A stretch of DNA of 6,503 nt from Colivivens sp963640465 (GCA_963640465.1 CAVHYP010000074.1:1-6503), one strand, 5' to 3'. Shown: positions 1 through 6,359, numbered from the stretch's first letter. A program made the numbers and translations. Notes: generated by a model not told the origin, from the sequence alone.

Positions 1-405
1 CTTATACACAAATATCTTCGGAGCGGAGTAATCAACAAAGGATTGTTCGAAGCGAGTGAGGAGGGAACTCCGCAAGGAGGTCCGCTAAGTCCGTTGCTGA
101 GCAACATTATGCTCAACGAATTGGACAAAGAACTTGAGCGCAGAGGACTGCCATTTGTCCGTTATGCCGACGACTCGATGATATTTTGCAAGTCCGAGAG
201 GGCCGCATCGCGTGTAAAGGAGTCTATAACTCGTTTCATTGAAGGTAAACTGTACCTTAAGGTGAACAAGGAAAAGACCGTAGTGTCGTATGTGAAAGGT
301 GTAAAATATCTTGGCTATTCCTGTAGGAAGAAAACTACTTCGTTTTCCTCCTACTCGATTTGCTTGCCATGTGTACTGTATGATATGTTTTCACTCTCCA
401 AATAA
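1..405 (+). pseudogene. Truncated group II intron reverse transcriptase/maturase (RT fragment)
   Basis: The frame is open from base 1, so the gene begins upstream of the window; the TTG at 43 is not a credible start. The fragment carries the group II intron RT signature QGGPLSPLLSN (bases 73-105), the catalytic YADD box at 163-174 with both aspartates intact, and the motif VKYLGYS near 298-321. In the family these belong to the RT palm and are followed by a thumb/maturase (X) domain and often a DNA-binding/endonuclease region. Here recognisable similarity stops at about base 322; the last ~26 codons to the TAA at 403-405 are unrelated, low-complexity sequence. No intron domain V/VI is seen between 325 and 495, so the 3' end of the element is missing. 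The fragment keeps RT residues but lacks the thumb needed for maturase function, so it is most likely a dead remnant. The identity as a group II RT is secure; whether the 5' part is intact cannot be seen. Confidence 0.85.
323..354 (+). repeat. 13-bp inverted repeat (hairpin) at the RT breakpoint
   Basis: The arms GTAGGAAGAAAAC (323-335) and GTTTTCCTCCTAC (342-354) pair at 12 of 13 positions around a 6-base loop, with one A-C mismatch. The hairpin starts within a few bases of where reverse transcriptase similarity ends. No T-tract follows on either strand, so it is not a typical intrinsic terminator. It could be a remnant of the event that truncated the intron, or a weak terminator or processing hairpin. 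Confidence 0.6.
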
Positions 406-432
406 AAAAAATCTGCATTTTTCTTGCTTGAG

Positions 433-466
433 TTGTTCTGCCTTCGGTGATGTTTTGCTATATTTG
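433..466 (+). promoter_or_regulatory. Bacteroidetes-type promoter for the ATPase operon
   Basis: TATATTTG at 459-466 matches the -7 consensus TAnnTTTG. The -33 element is weak: TTG at 433-435 leaves 23 bases of spacing and TTCTG at 436-440 leaves 18. The predicted transcript start near 472 gives a leader of about 23 bases, with a partly Shine-Dalgarno-like GGGGAAG before the ATG at 496. Confidence 0.55.
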
Positions 467-495
467 CATAAAAGAACTCTAAGACGGGGAAGTGT

Positions 496-1335
496 ATGAA
501 ACAGGCGGAGTACATAAAAAACATTGAAATAAAGGCTTTGTGGAAGGGCGGCAAGCACATAAAATGGGATTTGCGCCCTGATGTGAATATCCTGAGCGGT
601 ATAAACGGTGTGGGCAAGAGCACTATCATCAATTATTCTGCCAAGATGTTGAAGCAAATTCATAATGGCGAGATTCATGCCGGCGATGTGGCTGAGGGCG
701 TCACGGCGAAGTTCTATCCGGAGGATGCCACCTTCATGAAGTTCGATGTGATCAGGTCGTTCGACCGTCCGCTGCTCAACAGCAGTCTGCTGGGCAATCT
801 GTCGGAACAAAGTGTGAAGACTGAACTTGACTTGCAAATCTACAAGTTGCAGAAACGGTACTTGGACTATCAAGTGAACATTGGCAACAAGATAATTGAG
901 CTGCTGACCAGCGGCGACCAGGATGACCAGATGAAGGCTGCACTTGTGTCGGTGCCGAAGACTAAGTTCCAGAACATAATAGACGAACTTTTCAAGGATA
1001 CCAACAAGACTGTGGACCGCAAGAACAACGAGATTCAGTTCATCCAGAACGGGGAGGTGCTCACTCCTTACCAGTTGTCGTCGGGTGAGAAACAGATGCT
1101 GGTCATCATGATGACGGTCTTGCTGGAGGACGGCGAACACTGTGCACTTCTGATGGACGAGCCTGAGATAAGCCTGCATGTGGAATGGCAGAAGGCTCTG
1201 CTTGGTCTGATTCGTGAACTCAACCCGAATGCACAGGTGATTCTTTCAACCCATTCTCCTGCCTTGATTATGGACGGATGGATGGATTTGGTGACGGAAG
1301 TGGAAGATGTAACGGTGAACGACAAGGATGCCTAA
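496..1335 (+). CDS. AAA/ABC-type ATPase (OLD/AriA-like), first gene of the operon
   Basis: A 279-aa ATPase of the SMC/ABC-like AAA class. Visible motifs are Walker A GINGVGKST (residues 35-43, K41), the ABC signature LSSGEKQ (194-200), Walker B CALLMDEPE (216-224, D221/E222) and an H-loop STHSP with H253. All nucleotide-binding elements are present, so ATP binding and hydrolysis by a dimer is expected. The insert between Walker A and signature (about 45-190) is only ~145 residues, so there is no long SMC coiled coil, and the protein is short for an OLD or AriA ATPase. There is no fused TOPRIM domain; the next gene, overlapping by 8 bases, supplies one. That arrangement resembles the PARIS pair AriA/AriB or a split OLD nuclease. 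The start ATG at 496 follows GGGGAAGTGT and gives a normal beta-strand lead-in to Walker A. ATPase identity is firm; the defence role is inference. Confidence 0.88.
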   Translation: MKQAEYIKNIEIKALWKGGKHIKWDLRPDVNILSGINGVGKSTIINYSAKMLKQIHNGEIHAGDVAEGVTAKFYPEDATFMKFDVIRSFDRPLLNSSLLGNLSEQSVKTELDLQIYKLQKRYLDYQVNIGNKIIELLTSGDQDDQMKAALVSVPKTKFQNIIDELFKDTNKTVDRKNNEIQFIQNGEVLTPYQLSSGEKQMLVIMMTVLLEDGEHCALLMDEPEISLHVEWQKALLGLIRELNPNAQVILSTHSPALIMDGWMDLVTEVEDVTVNDKDA

Positions 1336-2407
1336 GAGATTAATAGACAACGTCAACTCGCGATACTTTGAAGCTGCTAATCACATGCGGCCAAAGTGGA
1401 AGAAGAATAAGGTGATAGTCTTTGTGGAAAGCTATGACGACATATTCTTCTGGAGAGACGTGCTGTCTGAATTCGAGAACGACTCATTGGGCTTTGAGGT
1501 TGTACTGCCGTCACGCACCAACCTGTCGAGGGGCAAGAAATCAGCAATGGTGAACCGTTTGGGCAAAGGGCTCGGCTCAAGCATGATTGCATGTGTGGAT
1601 GCCGACTACGACTATCTTATGCAGGGACATACGGCTGCCAGCCAATTGATGCTTGGCAATCCTTATGTCATTCATACCGTGGTGTATGCCATCGAGAATT
1701 ACCAGTGTAGTGCAGAAAGTCTGCACAACGTGTGTGTGATGGCAACGCTCAATGACCATCAGATATTCGACTTTGTGGCTTTCCTGCAGACCTACTCACG
1801 AATTATCTATGATTTGTTCGTTTGGTCGATGTGGTTTTACCGGTGTAACCGTGGCAATGAATTTTCTCTCACTTCGTTCTGCAACATCACGATGATGCAG
1901 AAACTGAATATTGCCAATCCGGAGGAAGCACTGGACAAACTGAAGAAGGAGGTGAATCGGAAGATTGCATATCTGCAGCGCAACTATCTCGAAGCCAAGG
2001 GTAAGATTGAGCCGCTGAAAAAGGAATTGGAGGAACTGGGGCTGAAACCCGACAACACGTATCTCTACGTGCAGGGCCACCACTTGAAGGACGACGTAGT
2101 GATGCGGGCGCTGGAACCGGTGTGTATCAGTCTGCGTAAATCGCGTGAAAAGGAAATCATTAGGCTTGCGGACCACAGGCAGCAGATGAACAACGAGCTG
2201 TCGAGCTACCAGCACAGCATGGCAGACTTGGAACAGATGTTACGCAGAAATACGGGCTACAAGAATCTTTCGCAATATCAGCAACTCCGGGCAAACATAA
2301 CTGCACTGCTGAAACGACTATCGGTAGGCTCTGTGGAAAACGATGAAACTGCAGGAAACAACAAAACTACAGAAAACAACAAACAGAAAACGGAAAACAA
2401 TGATTGA
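1328..2407 (+). CDS. DUF4435 protein with TOPRIM-like motifs, second gene of the ATPase operon
   Basis: A 359-aa protein recognised as DUF4435-like from its N-terminal core. FVESYDD (residues 32-38, E34) looks like the TOPRIM acidic strand, ACVDADYDYL (88-97, D91/D93) like the DxD motif, and AIENYQC (121-127, E123) follows. In known systems DUF4435 is a TOPRIM-like putative nuclease acting with an AAA ATPase, as AriB does in PARIS. After the core there are predicted helices, with charged coiled-coil-like stretches at about 200-240 and 270-330, then YVQGHHLKDD at 247-256. The last ~20 residues are an N/T/K-rich low-complexity tail with a hexapeptide repeat. Its ATG lies inside the end of the ATPase gene (8-base overlap), implying translational coupling and matched expression. 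Nuclease activity and substrate are not shown by sequence alone. Family assignment is from memory of the motifs. Confidence 0.78.
   Translation: MPKRLIDNVNSRYFEAANHMRPKWKKNKVIVFVESYDDIFFWRDVLSEFENDSLGFEVVLPSRTNLSRGKKSAMVNRLGKGLGSSMIACVDADYDYLMQGHTAASQLMLGNPYVIHTVVYAIENYQCSAESLHNVCVMATLNDHQIFDFVAFLQTYSRIIYDLFVWSMWFYRCNRGNEFSLTSFCNITMMQKLNIANPEEALDKLKKEVNRKIAYLQRNYLEAKGKIEPLKKELEELGLKPDNTYLYVQGHHLKDDVVMRALEPVCISLRKSREKEIIRLADHRQQMNNELSSYQHSMADLEQMLRRNTGYKNLSQYQQLRANITALLKRLSVGSVENDETAGNNKTTENNKQKTENND
2348..2383 (+). repeat. Two 18-base tandem units in the DUF4435 tail
   Basis: The units at 2348-2365 and 2366-2383 match at 16 of 18 bases and are followed by a more degenerate A-rich third unit up to about 2401. 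In the DUF4435 frame they encode TAGNNK and TTENNK, then QKTENND. The tract ends at the DUF3109 start, so changes in copy number would alter the DUF4435 C-terminus without shifting its frame. Confidence 0.6.
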
Positions 2408-2981
2408 AATACAGGGAATATTAGTCTCGCTCGAGCTGTTCTCCCATCGTTTCTGCTGCAACATACCAGTCTGCAAGGGATGTTGCTGCGAAGAAGGCGA
2501 TGCTGGCGCACCAGTGGAGATGGGTGAGATTGCGGAGATGGAAGAAGCGCTGAAGACGGTGTGGAATGAACTGACGCCCGAGGCGCAGAACGTGATTGAG
2601 GCAGACGGCGTGGTTTATTCAGATGCATCGGGGGAACTTGTGACGAGTATCGTTGGCGGCAGGGATTGTGTCTTTGCCAATCACGACGAGAAGGGAGTCT
2701 GCTACTGTGTGCTCGACAAAGCGTATAGAGAAGGGCGGATCAAGTTCCAAAAACCCATTTCATGTCATCTCTATCCGGTGAGAATCAAAACTTTGGGCGA
2801 TACGATTGGACTGAACTACGACAGATGGGACATATGCCAGTGTGCCCGACAGCTTGGGGACAAGCTCGGATTGCCTCTCTATGAGTTTCTGAAAGAACCT
2901 CTTATCAGAAAGTTTGGCAACGACTGGTGGCAGGAATGTTGTCTCGTGGCACAGGAACTGAAGAAGGCCGGCTATGTGTAA
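2400..2981 (+). CDS. DUF3109 family cysteine-rich protein, third gene of the ATPase operon
   Basis: A 193-aa soluble protein that I recognise as DUF3109, related in style to the putative metal-chelating CxxCxxCC (YkgJ-like) proteins. It has 14 cysteines, many clustered: CCNIPVCKGCCC (residues 19-30), C90, CYC (101-103), SCHLYP (C122/H123), CQC (146-148) and CC (180-181). This layout suggests a bound Zn, Fe or Fe-S site, but no enzyme activity is known to me. The ATG at 2400 is chosen because the family begins at MIEIQGILV; an in-frame ATG at 2343 would add 19 residues encoded by the neighbour's repeat tract and is unlikely. The ATG overlaps the end of the DUF4435 gene by 8 bases, the same spacing as the previous junction. 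No signal peptide or membrane segment is seen. It could be a functional partner of the ATPase pair or merely a co-transcribed housekeeping gene. Confidence 0.8.
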   Translation: MIEIQGILVSLELFSHRFCCNIPVCKGCCCEEGDAGAPVEMGEIAEMEEALKTVWNELTPEAQNVIEADGVVYSDASGELVTSIVGGRDCVFANHDEKGVCYCVLDKAYREGRIKFQKPISCHLYPVRIKTLGDTIGLNYDRWDICQCARQLGDKLGLPLYEFLKEPLIRKFGNDWWQECCLVAQELKKAGYV

Positions 2982-3023
2982 AGCCCGTTTTGAAATTCTC
3001 CTTTGTGGTACAGCTGCTTTTTT

Positions 3024-3050
3024 AGTCGAGTAGATTCGACTTTCTTTCTG
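3024..3050 (+). terminator. Possible weak terminator after the ATPase/DUF4435/DUF3109 operon
   Basis: AGTCGA (3024-3029) and TCGACT (3036-3041) form a 6-bp stem with a 6-base loop, followed by the T-rich run TTCTTTCT. The stem is short and the tract is interrupted, so this is a weak candidate. The rest of the 2982-3274 spacer is A-rich and holds no convincing gene; the only other signal seen is the trpB promoter. Confidence 0.35.
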
Positions 3051-3220
3051 GATGGAAAAGGTGGGCTATATGACTGAAGAAGGAGAAAGAAGATACTGAA
3101 TAAAAACAAAAAATGCAAAAGATGGAGCTCTGATTGTGCGGGATAACGTGAATGTGGAATTTTTAGAACCAGTCGCAAGTTAATAAACATGAAACATATG
3201 CCCAGATAAAAATAATTCCT

Positions 3221-3228
3221 TATCTTTG
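3221..3228 (+). promoter_or_regulatory. -7 element of the trpB2 promoter
   Basis: TATCTTTG matches TAnnTTTG exactly and is followed by CA. No good TTTG is found 19-21 bases upstream, so the -33 half is weak or absent. A start near 3234 would give a leader of about 40 A/T-rich bases before the ATG at 3275, with no Shine-Dalgarno sequence and no Trp-codon leader peptide or attenuator that I can see. Confidence 0.55.
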
Positions 3229-3274
3229 CACGTCAGTAAAACGATGTAAAACCATATTTTATTATAGACAAACA

Positions 3275-4648
3275 ATGGAAGAGAAAAATATTCCCTACAA
3301 AACGTACCTGGAAGAGGATGAAATCCCTACCCAATGGTATAATGTGCGTGCGGACATGAAGAACAAACCAGCACCATTGCTCAATCCTGGTACAGGCAAA
3401 CCTCTTAAGCCGGAAGAACTTGAACCGATATTCTGCAAGGAACTGGTGAAACAGGAACTTGATGGTACAACCAGGTGGGTTGATATCCCAGAGGAAGTGC
3501 TCAATTTCTACAAAATGTATCGTCCTTCACCGCTTGTCAGAGCGTATTATCTCGAGAAGGCTCTTGGTACCTCGGCACACATCTACTATAAATTTGAAGG
3601 CAACAACACTTCAGGCAGTCACAAACTGAACTCTGCAATTGCACAGGCATACTATGCAAAGGAGCAGGGACTGAAGGGCGTGACTACTGAAACCGGTGCC
3701 GGACAGTGGGGTACTGCCTTGAGTATGGCTTGCTCTTACTTCGGACTTGATTGCAAAGTATATATGGTAAAGGTGTCATATGAGCAGAAACCGTTCCGTC
3801 GCGAAGTGATGAGAACTTACGGCGCACAGGTTACTCCTTCTCCAAGCGATACAACCAAGGTGGGACGTAAAATTTTGGCAGAACACCCTGGAACAGGTGG
3901 CTCTCTCGGTTGCGCCATCTCAGAGGCGGTTGAGGCTGCATTGACTCACGAAGGTTATAGATATGAACTCGGTTCAGTGCTCAATCAGGTGTTGCTCCAT
4001 CAGACAATCATAGGACTTGAGGCTCAGAAGGCGCTTCATAAACTGGGCGTAAAGCCAGATATCATTATTGGTTGTGCTGGCGGTGGTTCAAATCTTGGAG
4101 GACTTGCCACTCCATTCATCGGCGAGATGCTTCGTGGGGAGAATGACTATAAGATTATAGCAGTAGAACCGGCTTCATGCCCAAGTTTCACTCGTGGCAA
4201 GTATGCTTATGACTTCTGCGACACCGGTATGATTTGTCCGTTGGCAAAGATGTATACCCTCGGAAGCCAGTTTATCCCGTCACCAAACCATGCAGGCGGA
4301 CTCCGTTTCCATGGTATGAGTTCGGTTCTTTCACAACTCTATGCGGACGGATTGTTCGAAGCTCGTTCAGTGGAGCAGACTGCAGTCTTCGATGCAGCCG
4401 TGAAATTTGCTCGTGTTGAAGGAATCCTTCCTGCGCCGGAGAGCAGCCATGCCATCAAGGTGGCAATCGACGAGGCTCTGAAATGCAAGGAGGCCGGAGA
4501 AGCAAAGAATATCGTATTCGGACTTACTGGTACAGGCTATTTCGACCTTGTGGCTTATCAGCAGTACAACGACGGAAAGATGTCAGACTTCATCCCGACT
4601 GATGAGCAGATTGCTGAAAGTCTTGCCAAACTCCCGAAGGTAGAATGA
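3275..4648 (+). CDS. trpB: Tryptophan synthase beta chain, TrpB2 type (orphan)
   Basis: A 457-aa fold-type II PLP enzyme that condenses indole with L-serine to give tryptophan. The PLP lysine is K117 in TSGSHKLNSA, the catalytic glutamate is E139 in ETGAGQWG, and the phosphate-binding glycine loop is GCAGGGSNLGG (267-277). The TrpB2 (COG1350) subgroup is indicated by the long N-terminus (about 85 residues before the RPSPLVRAYYLEK segment), ETGAGQWG rather than ETGAGQHG, the insert around 297-345, and the C-terminal EGILPAPESSHA and GLTGTGYFDL segments. Length fits TrpB2 rather than classical TrpB1 (about 400 aa). No trpA or other trp gene adjoins it; it has its own promoter-like site and its own terminator, so it looks like a single-gene unit. 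TrpB2 proteins lack the usual tight TrpA interface, so salvage of free indole is the likely role. Cytoplasmic. Confidence 0.95.
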   Translation: MEEKNIPYKTYLEEDEIPTQWYNVRADMKNKPAPLLNPGTGKPLKPEELEPIFCKELVKQELDGTTRWVDIPEEVLNFYKMYRPSPLVRAYYLEKALGTSAHIYYKFEGNNTSGSHKLNSAIAQAYYAKEQGLKGVTTETGAGQWGTALSMACSYFGLDCKVYMVKVSYEQKPFRREVMRTYGAQVTPSPSDTTKVGRKILAEHPGTGGSLGCAISEAVEAALTHEGYRYELGSVLNQVLLHQTIIGLEAQKALHKLGVKPDIIIGCAGGGSNLGGLATPFIGEMLRGENDYKIIAVEPASCPSFTRGKYAYDFCDTGMICPLAKMYTLGSQFIPSPNHAGGLRFHGMSSVLSQLYADGLFEARSVEQTAVFDAAVKFARVEGILPAPESSHAIKVAIDEALKCKEAGEAKNIVFGLTGTGYFDLVAYQQYNDGKMSDFIPTDEQIAESLAKLPKVE

Positions 4649-4678
4649 TGCTGGAAAAGTAATAGAATAACAGATGTG

Positions 4679-4715
4679 GAGAGTGTCGGAATTGCAAACC
4701 GGGACTCTCTTTTCT
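4679..4715 (+). terminator. Rho-independent terminator of trpB2
   Basis: GAGAGT (4679-4684) pairs with ACTCTC (4704-4709). Beyond two weak positions, CGG (4687-4689) pairs with CCG (4699-4701), closing a 9-base loop. The T-rich run TTTTCT follows directly at 4710-4715. It lies 30 bases after the trpB2 stop and separates this gene from the rpsU promoter. Confidence 0.8.
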
Positions 4716-4768
4716 ATTATATACAATAAGGTATAATGGTTGTTGAGCAAAAAAATAGGGGAAATTCA

Positions 4769-4798
4769 TTGCCGTTTGCTAAAATAGTTGTACCTTTG
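4769..4798 (+). promoter_or_regulatory. rpsU promoter (TTG-N19-TACCTTTG)
   Basis: TTG at 4769-4771 as -33 and TACCTTTG at 4791-4798 as -7 are separated by exactly 19 bases. This is the same geometry as the sites before the recombinase and tRNA genes below. An additional TTTG at 4775-4778 is too close to the -7 to serve. Predicted transcript start is about 4803-4806. Confidence 0.75.
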
Positions 4799-4805
4799 CC
4801 GGCCG

Positions 4806-4862
4806 ATGGGTGAGAACCCTACAGATTATTCATTTAATTCAACAAACAAAACAAAAAAGTAA
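4806..4862 (+). other. Possible 18-codon upstream ORF in the rpsU leader
   Basis: ATG at 4806 opens an 18-codon frame (MGENPTDYSFNSTNKTKK) ending with TAA at 4860-4862, five bases before the rpsU ATG. The ATG falls at or within a few bases of the predicted transcript start, so if translated it would be leaderless. It overlaps a small hairpin, GGGT-GAGA-ACCC (4808-4819), capped by a GNRA tetraloop. Translation is unproven; it may be chance. Confidence 0.3.
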
Positions 4863-4867
4863 AATTC

Positions 4868-5059
4868 ATGATTATCGTACCTGTTAAGGAAGGCGAGAAC
4901 ATCGAAAGAGCTCTCAAGAGATTCAAAAGAAAGTCTGAAAAGACTGGCGTCATCAAGGAAGTTAGAACACGCAAGCAGTATGAAAAACCATCTGTTGTAA
5001 AGCGTGTGAAGATGCAGCACGCCATTTATGTCAACAAGCTCCATTCTGCTGAAGAATAA
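4868..5059 (+). CDS. rpsU: 30S ribosomal protein bS21
   Basis: A 63-aa, highly basic protein. MIIVPVKEGENIERALKRFKR is the bS21 N-terminus, followed by KRKSEKTGVIKEVR and a basic C-terminal helix with RKQYEKPSVVKR. Length matches Bacteroidetes S21 (E. coli's is 71 aa). It sits on the 30S platform next to the 3' end of 16S rRNA. In Bacteroidetes it has been implicated, with bS6 and bS18, in sequestering the anti-Shine-Dalgarno sequence. The leader here is A-rich (ACAAAAAAGTAAAATTC) with no AGGAGG-like element, unlike the strong SD reported for Flavobacterium rpsU. It is transcribed from its own promoter; I see no clear terminator before the recombinase gene, so some read-through is likely. Confidence 0.97.
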   Translation: MIIVPVKEGENIERALKRFKRKSEKTGVIKEVRTRKQYEKPSVVKRVKMQHAIYVNKLHSAEE

Positions 5060-5099
5060 GAGCTGACGCGATAAAGAGTTAAAAACAAGAAAAAGAGCG

Positions 5100-5129
5100 T
5101 TGAAAATTTGGTTGTTCCAGGAATCTTTG
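5100..5129 (+). promoter_or_regulatory. Promoter-like site before the tyrosine recombinase gene
   Basis: TTG at 5100-5102 and AATCTTTG at 5122-5129 are 19 bases apart, the same spacing as the rpsU promoter. The -7 has A instead of the first consensus T, so this is probably weaker. It would start a transcript near 5135, about 27 bases before the ATG at 5162. Confidence 0.45.
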
Positions 5130-5161
5130 CTAACTTGGTCCGCGAATTAAGAAACTGAGTT

Positions 5162-6046
5162 ATGTTGAAGGAGAAATTCTTGGAATACTTCAAGTCTGAA
5201 AGGAACTGTTCGGACCAGACAATTACCAGTTATGGTACGGATCTGACAGAGTTCGAGAAGTTCTTTGAAAGTCTGCATGAAGGAATAACATGGACATCGG
5301 TGACCGAGTCTGTGGTCCGCGAATGGATGATATATCTGTTCGAGGAACAAAAGATGAAAAGCGCATCGGTGAACAGGAAACTCAGTACTCTGAGATCGTT
5401 CTATCACTATTTGATTAAAATCGGTGAACAGAAAGTGAATCCGATGACCCGGATTACCGGACCCAAGAAAGAAAAGGTGTTGCCGGTATTCGTAAGGGAG
5501 AAAGAGATGGATCGGTTAATTGGCATGTTGGAGGAAGACAAATCCTATGAAGGATTGCTGAACAAGACGGTGGTCTTGATGCTTTATCTGACAGGTGTAA
5601 GAAGAGCAGAGCTGCTTGGACTGGAAGACGGGGATGTCGACTTTGTCAACAAGCAAATTAAAGTGACTGGAAAGAGGAATAAACAACGAATCATTCCATT
5701 CGGCAAAGAACTTGAAGACTCTATGAGAGAATATCTCGAGTCGAGGTTTAATGAGTTTGGCAGAGGGTTTGAGAAGTTCTTCGTCGATACGAAAGGATTC
5801 CAATTGTCTAAATCTCGTGTGGAAGACATTGTGAAAAGCAATCTGTCGAGAGTCACAACCCAAAAGAAGCGAAGCCCTCATGTGCTGAGACACACGTTTG
5901 CTACAGTCATGCTCAATCATGATGCAGATTTAATGTCGATACAGAAATTGCTCGGTCACACGAGCCTCAATACGACTCAGGTGTACACGCATGTGTCATT
6001 CGAAGAACTGAAGAAGACTTACCAGAACGCACATCCGCGTTCATAA
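5162..6046 (+). CDS. xerC: Tyrosine recombinase, XerC/XerD type
   Basis: A 294-aa site-specific recombinase, the usual Xer length. It has an N-terminal SAM-like core-binding domain (about 1-85: LEYFKSERNCSDQTITSY, NRKLSTLRSFYHYL) and a C-terminal catalytic domain. All active-site residues are visible: R147 in TGVRRAEL, K171 in TGKRNKQR, H240 and R243 in HVLRH, H266 in LLGHTSLNTT, and the nucleophile Y275 in QVYTHV. Xer proteins resolve chromosome dimers at dif; this copy lies in a housekeeping setting (rpsU upstream, hpf and tRNA downstream) and not beside integrated-element genes, which favours a chromosomal Xer over an integrase. Whether it is the XerC or XerD partner is uncertain. It has a promoter-like site and is probably co-transcribed with hpf, 13 bases downstream. 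Confidence 0.9.
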   Translation: MLKEKFLEYFKSERNCSDQTITSYGTDLTEFEKFFESLHEGITWTSVTESVVREWMIYLFEEQKMKSASVNRKLSTLRSFYHYLIKIGEQKVNPMTRITGPKKEKVLPVFVREKEMDRLIGMLEEDKSYEGLLNKTVVLMLYLTGVRRAELLGLEDGDVDFVNKQIKVTGKRNKQRIIPFGKELEDSMREYLESRFNEFGRGFEKFFVDTKGFQLSKSRVEDIVKSNLSRVTTQKKRSPHVLRHTFATVMLNHDADLMSIQKLLGHTSLNTTQVYTHVSFEELKKTYQNAHPRS

Positions 6047-6059
6047 AAACAATAAGGCT

Positions 6060-6359
6060 ATGGAAGTAGAAGTAAAATCAATCAAGTTTGACGCAACAGA
6101 CAAGTTGCATGAGTTTATTCAGAAGAAGGTTAGTAAGCTGGATAAGTATTGTGACAATATAAGAAAGGTAGAGGTGTCATTGAAAGTAGTCAAGCCTGCT
6201 ACGGCTCAAAACAAAGAAGTGAGCATCGTTGTTTCCCTTCCTGGTGATGAGATTTTCGTCGAAAAGCAAGCCGACTCTTTTGAAGAAGCAGTCACGCAAA
6301 GTATGCCAGCAATCGAAAGACAACTGGGTAAATACAAGGAAAAACAGAGTCAAAAGTAA
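6060..6359 (+). CDS. hpf: Ribosome hibernation promoting factor / RaiA family protein (short form)
   Basis: A 99-aa protein of the HPF/YfiA (RaiA) family. It begins MEVEVKSIKFDATDKLHEFI, continues with KVSKLDKYCDNIRKVEVSL and ends with FVEKQADSFEEAVTQSMPAIERQLGKYKEK, giving the beta-alpha-beta-beta-beta-alpha pattern of the family with many lysines. Family members bind the 30S decoding and mRNA channel and shut down translation in stationary phase. The long-form C-terminal dimerisation domain is absent, so it is the short type. It starts 13 bases after the recombinase stop, with no promoter between, suggesting co-transcription. A promoter for the next gene begins only about 18 bases beyond its stop, and no separate terminator is visible. 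Confidence 0.93.
   Translation: MEVEVKSIKFDATDKLHEFIQKKVSKLDKYCDNIRKVEVSLKVVKPATAQNKEVSIVVSLPGDEIFVEKQADSFEEAVTQSMPAIERQLGKYKEKQSQK

Noticed and set aside
325..495. Intron domain V/VI or other catalytic intron RNA after the RT fragment
   Set aside because: No domain V-like 34-base hairpin with its AGC/GUU-type base and GNRA loop is recognisable; the stretch is A/T-rich and ends in a promoter.
391..1179. Long (262-codon) open frame on the minus strand across the ATPase start and core
   Set aside because: Leu/His/Val-rich composition typical of an antisense shadow. It covers the promoter and Walker A region of a gene with intact motifs, and it has no recognisable domain of its own.
496..2407. 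Calling the ATPase/DUF4435 pair a confirmed PARIS system
   Set aside because: The ATPase is much shorter than AriA and only motif-level similarity can be seen. Without profile searches or structures, the family resemblance is not enough.
2278..2628. Minus-strand open frame (116 codons) over the DUF4435/DUF3109 junction
   Set aside because: Ser/Arg/Pro-rich low-complexity translation, antisense to two overlapping real genes.
40..4362. 14-base match GGATTGTTCGAAGC at 40-53 and 4349-4362
   Set aside because: Both copies encode GLFEA within unrelated proteins in the same frame. This is best explained by shared codon choice and chance, not by a target-site duplication.
5136..5324. 12-base direct repeat TGGTCCGCGAAT at 5136-5147 and 5313-5324
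   Set aside because: About one 12-base match is expected by chance in a window this size. One copy is inside a coding segment and no symmetry or further copies support an operator or recombination site.
5516..5920. Minus-strand open frame (134 codons) inside the recombinase gene
   Set aside because: It lies wholly within a complete tyrosine recombinase with all catalytic residues, and its translation shows no family pattern.
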